A DNA stretch of 7,086 bases, from assembly GCA_015657435.1 (NCBI GenBank), contig JADLKH010000005.1:174451-181536 (forward strand), given 5' to 3'. The position numbers were made by a program, and so were the translations under genes. The notes beneath the pieces are model-generated. The model saw only the letters and a program-made list of their open reading frames with translations, was not told the origin of the DNA and ran no database searches. Origin of the DNA: Synergistales bacterium (lineage in GTDB: Bacteria; Synergistota; Synergistia; Synergistales; 79-D21). Positions within the stretch are counted from its first letter, which is position 1. Each line of letters starts with the position of its first letter. Below, in pieces: positions 6,964 to 7,086 of the stretch.

Positions 6964-7086
6964 ATTAGTTGTCTTCACGGGACCTTCGGGATCCGGGAAA
7001 TCCTCACTCGCGTTCGACACGATATTCGCCGAAGGGCAGAGGCGATATGTCCAGTCGCTTTCCGCCTACGCGCGGCAATTCCTCGG
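6887..7086 (+). CDS. uvrA: Excinuclease ABC subunit A, N-terminal part (3' end outside window)
   Basis: UvrA is the dimeric ABC-family ATPase that scans DNA for lesions and loads UvrB. The 66 visible residues match the UvrA N-terminus: [11 protein letters not shown] (9-19), the first Walker [16 protein letters not shown] (31-45), and the nearly invariant AEGQRRY (48-54) and SLSAYARQF (57-65). The P-loop has proline at position 33, where many UvrA proteins have leucine or valine. GTG 6887 is chosen from the Shine-Dalgarno at 6871-6877 and because [14 protein letters not shown] begins at the normal distance. It overlaps the uvrB 3' end by 77 bp in another frame, which implies translational coupling. 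The ATPase domain II, zinc fingers and signature motifs lie outside the window. Confidence 0.94.
   Translation, partial: MDHRIVVQGAREHNLKNVSVALPKDKLVVFTGPSGSGKSSLAFDTIFAEGQRRYVQSLSAYARQFL

Overview
The window is bacterial chromosomal DNA of moderate-to-high GC (by eye) with a compact, mostly co-directional housekeeping layout. Bacterial origin is shown by an initiator tRNA with the C1-A72 mismatch, good Shine-Dalgarno sequences, sigma70-type promoters, and bacterial TilS, Hpt, FtsH and UvrAB proteins. The wording of FtsH and UvrB, and the frequent GTG/TTG starts, made me think of Synergistota or a related deep-branching group. That is a low-confidence impression, because no marker here fixes the phylum.

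Layout. Positions 516 to 1 (minus strand) hold the first 172 codons of a histidinol-phosphate aminotransferase (hisC), which runs off the left edge. A 166-bp divergent region (517-682) carries back-to-back sigma70-like promoters: one leftward for hisC, one rightward for the tRNAs. Three tRNA genes follow: Leu(UAA), initiator Met(CAU) and elongator Met(CAU). They end at a rho-independent terminator at 956-980. Then comes the widely conserved block tilS-hpt-ftsH (1012-4849), packed with 0-bp and 7-bp gaps. A perfect 15-bp hairpin (4869-4902) separates ftsH from the nucleotide-excision-repair pair uvrB-uvrA. uvrA starts inside the 3' end of uvrB and leaves the window at the right edge.

How the genes relate. 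The tRNAs and TilS belong to translation: TilS modifies tRNA-Ile2(CAU), which is not the CAU tRNA found here. Hpt recycles purine bases. FtsH is the membrane-anchored AAA+ zinc protease. UvrB and UvrA carry out damage recognition in excision repair.

The most notable anomaly is uvrB. Its full 678-residue protein can be reconstructed, but only by adding one base at each of two places (near 5516 and 6457). As written, the gene is broken twice while every neighbour is intact. This is either sequencing/assembly error or recent inactivation. I found no evidence of a mobile element, CRISPR array, phage gene or undescribed system here.
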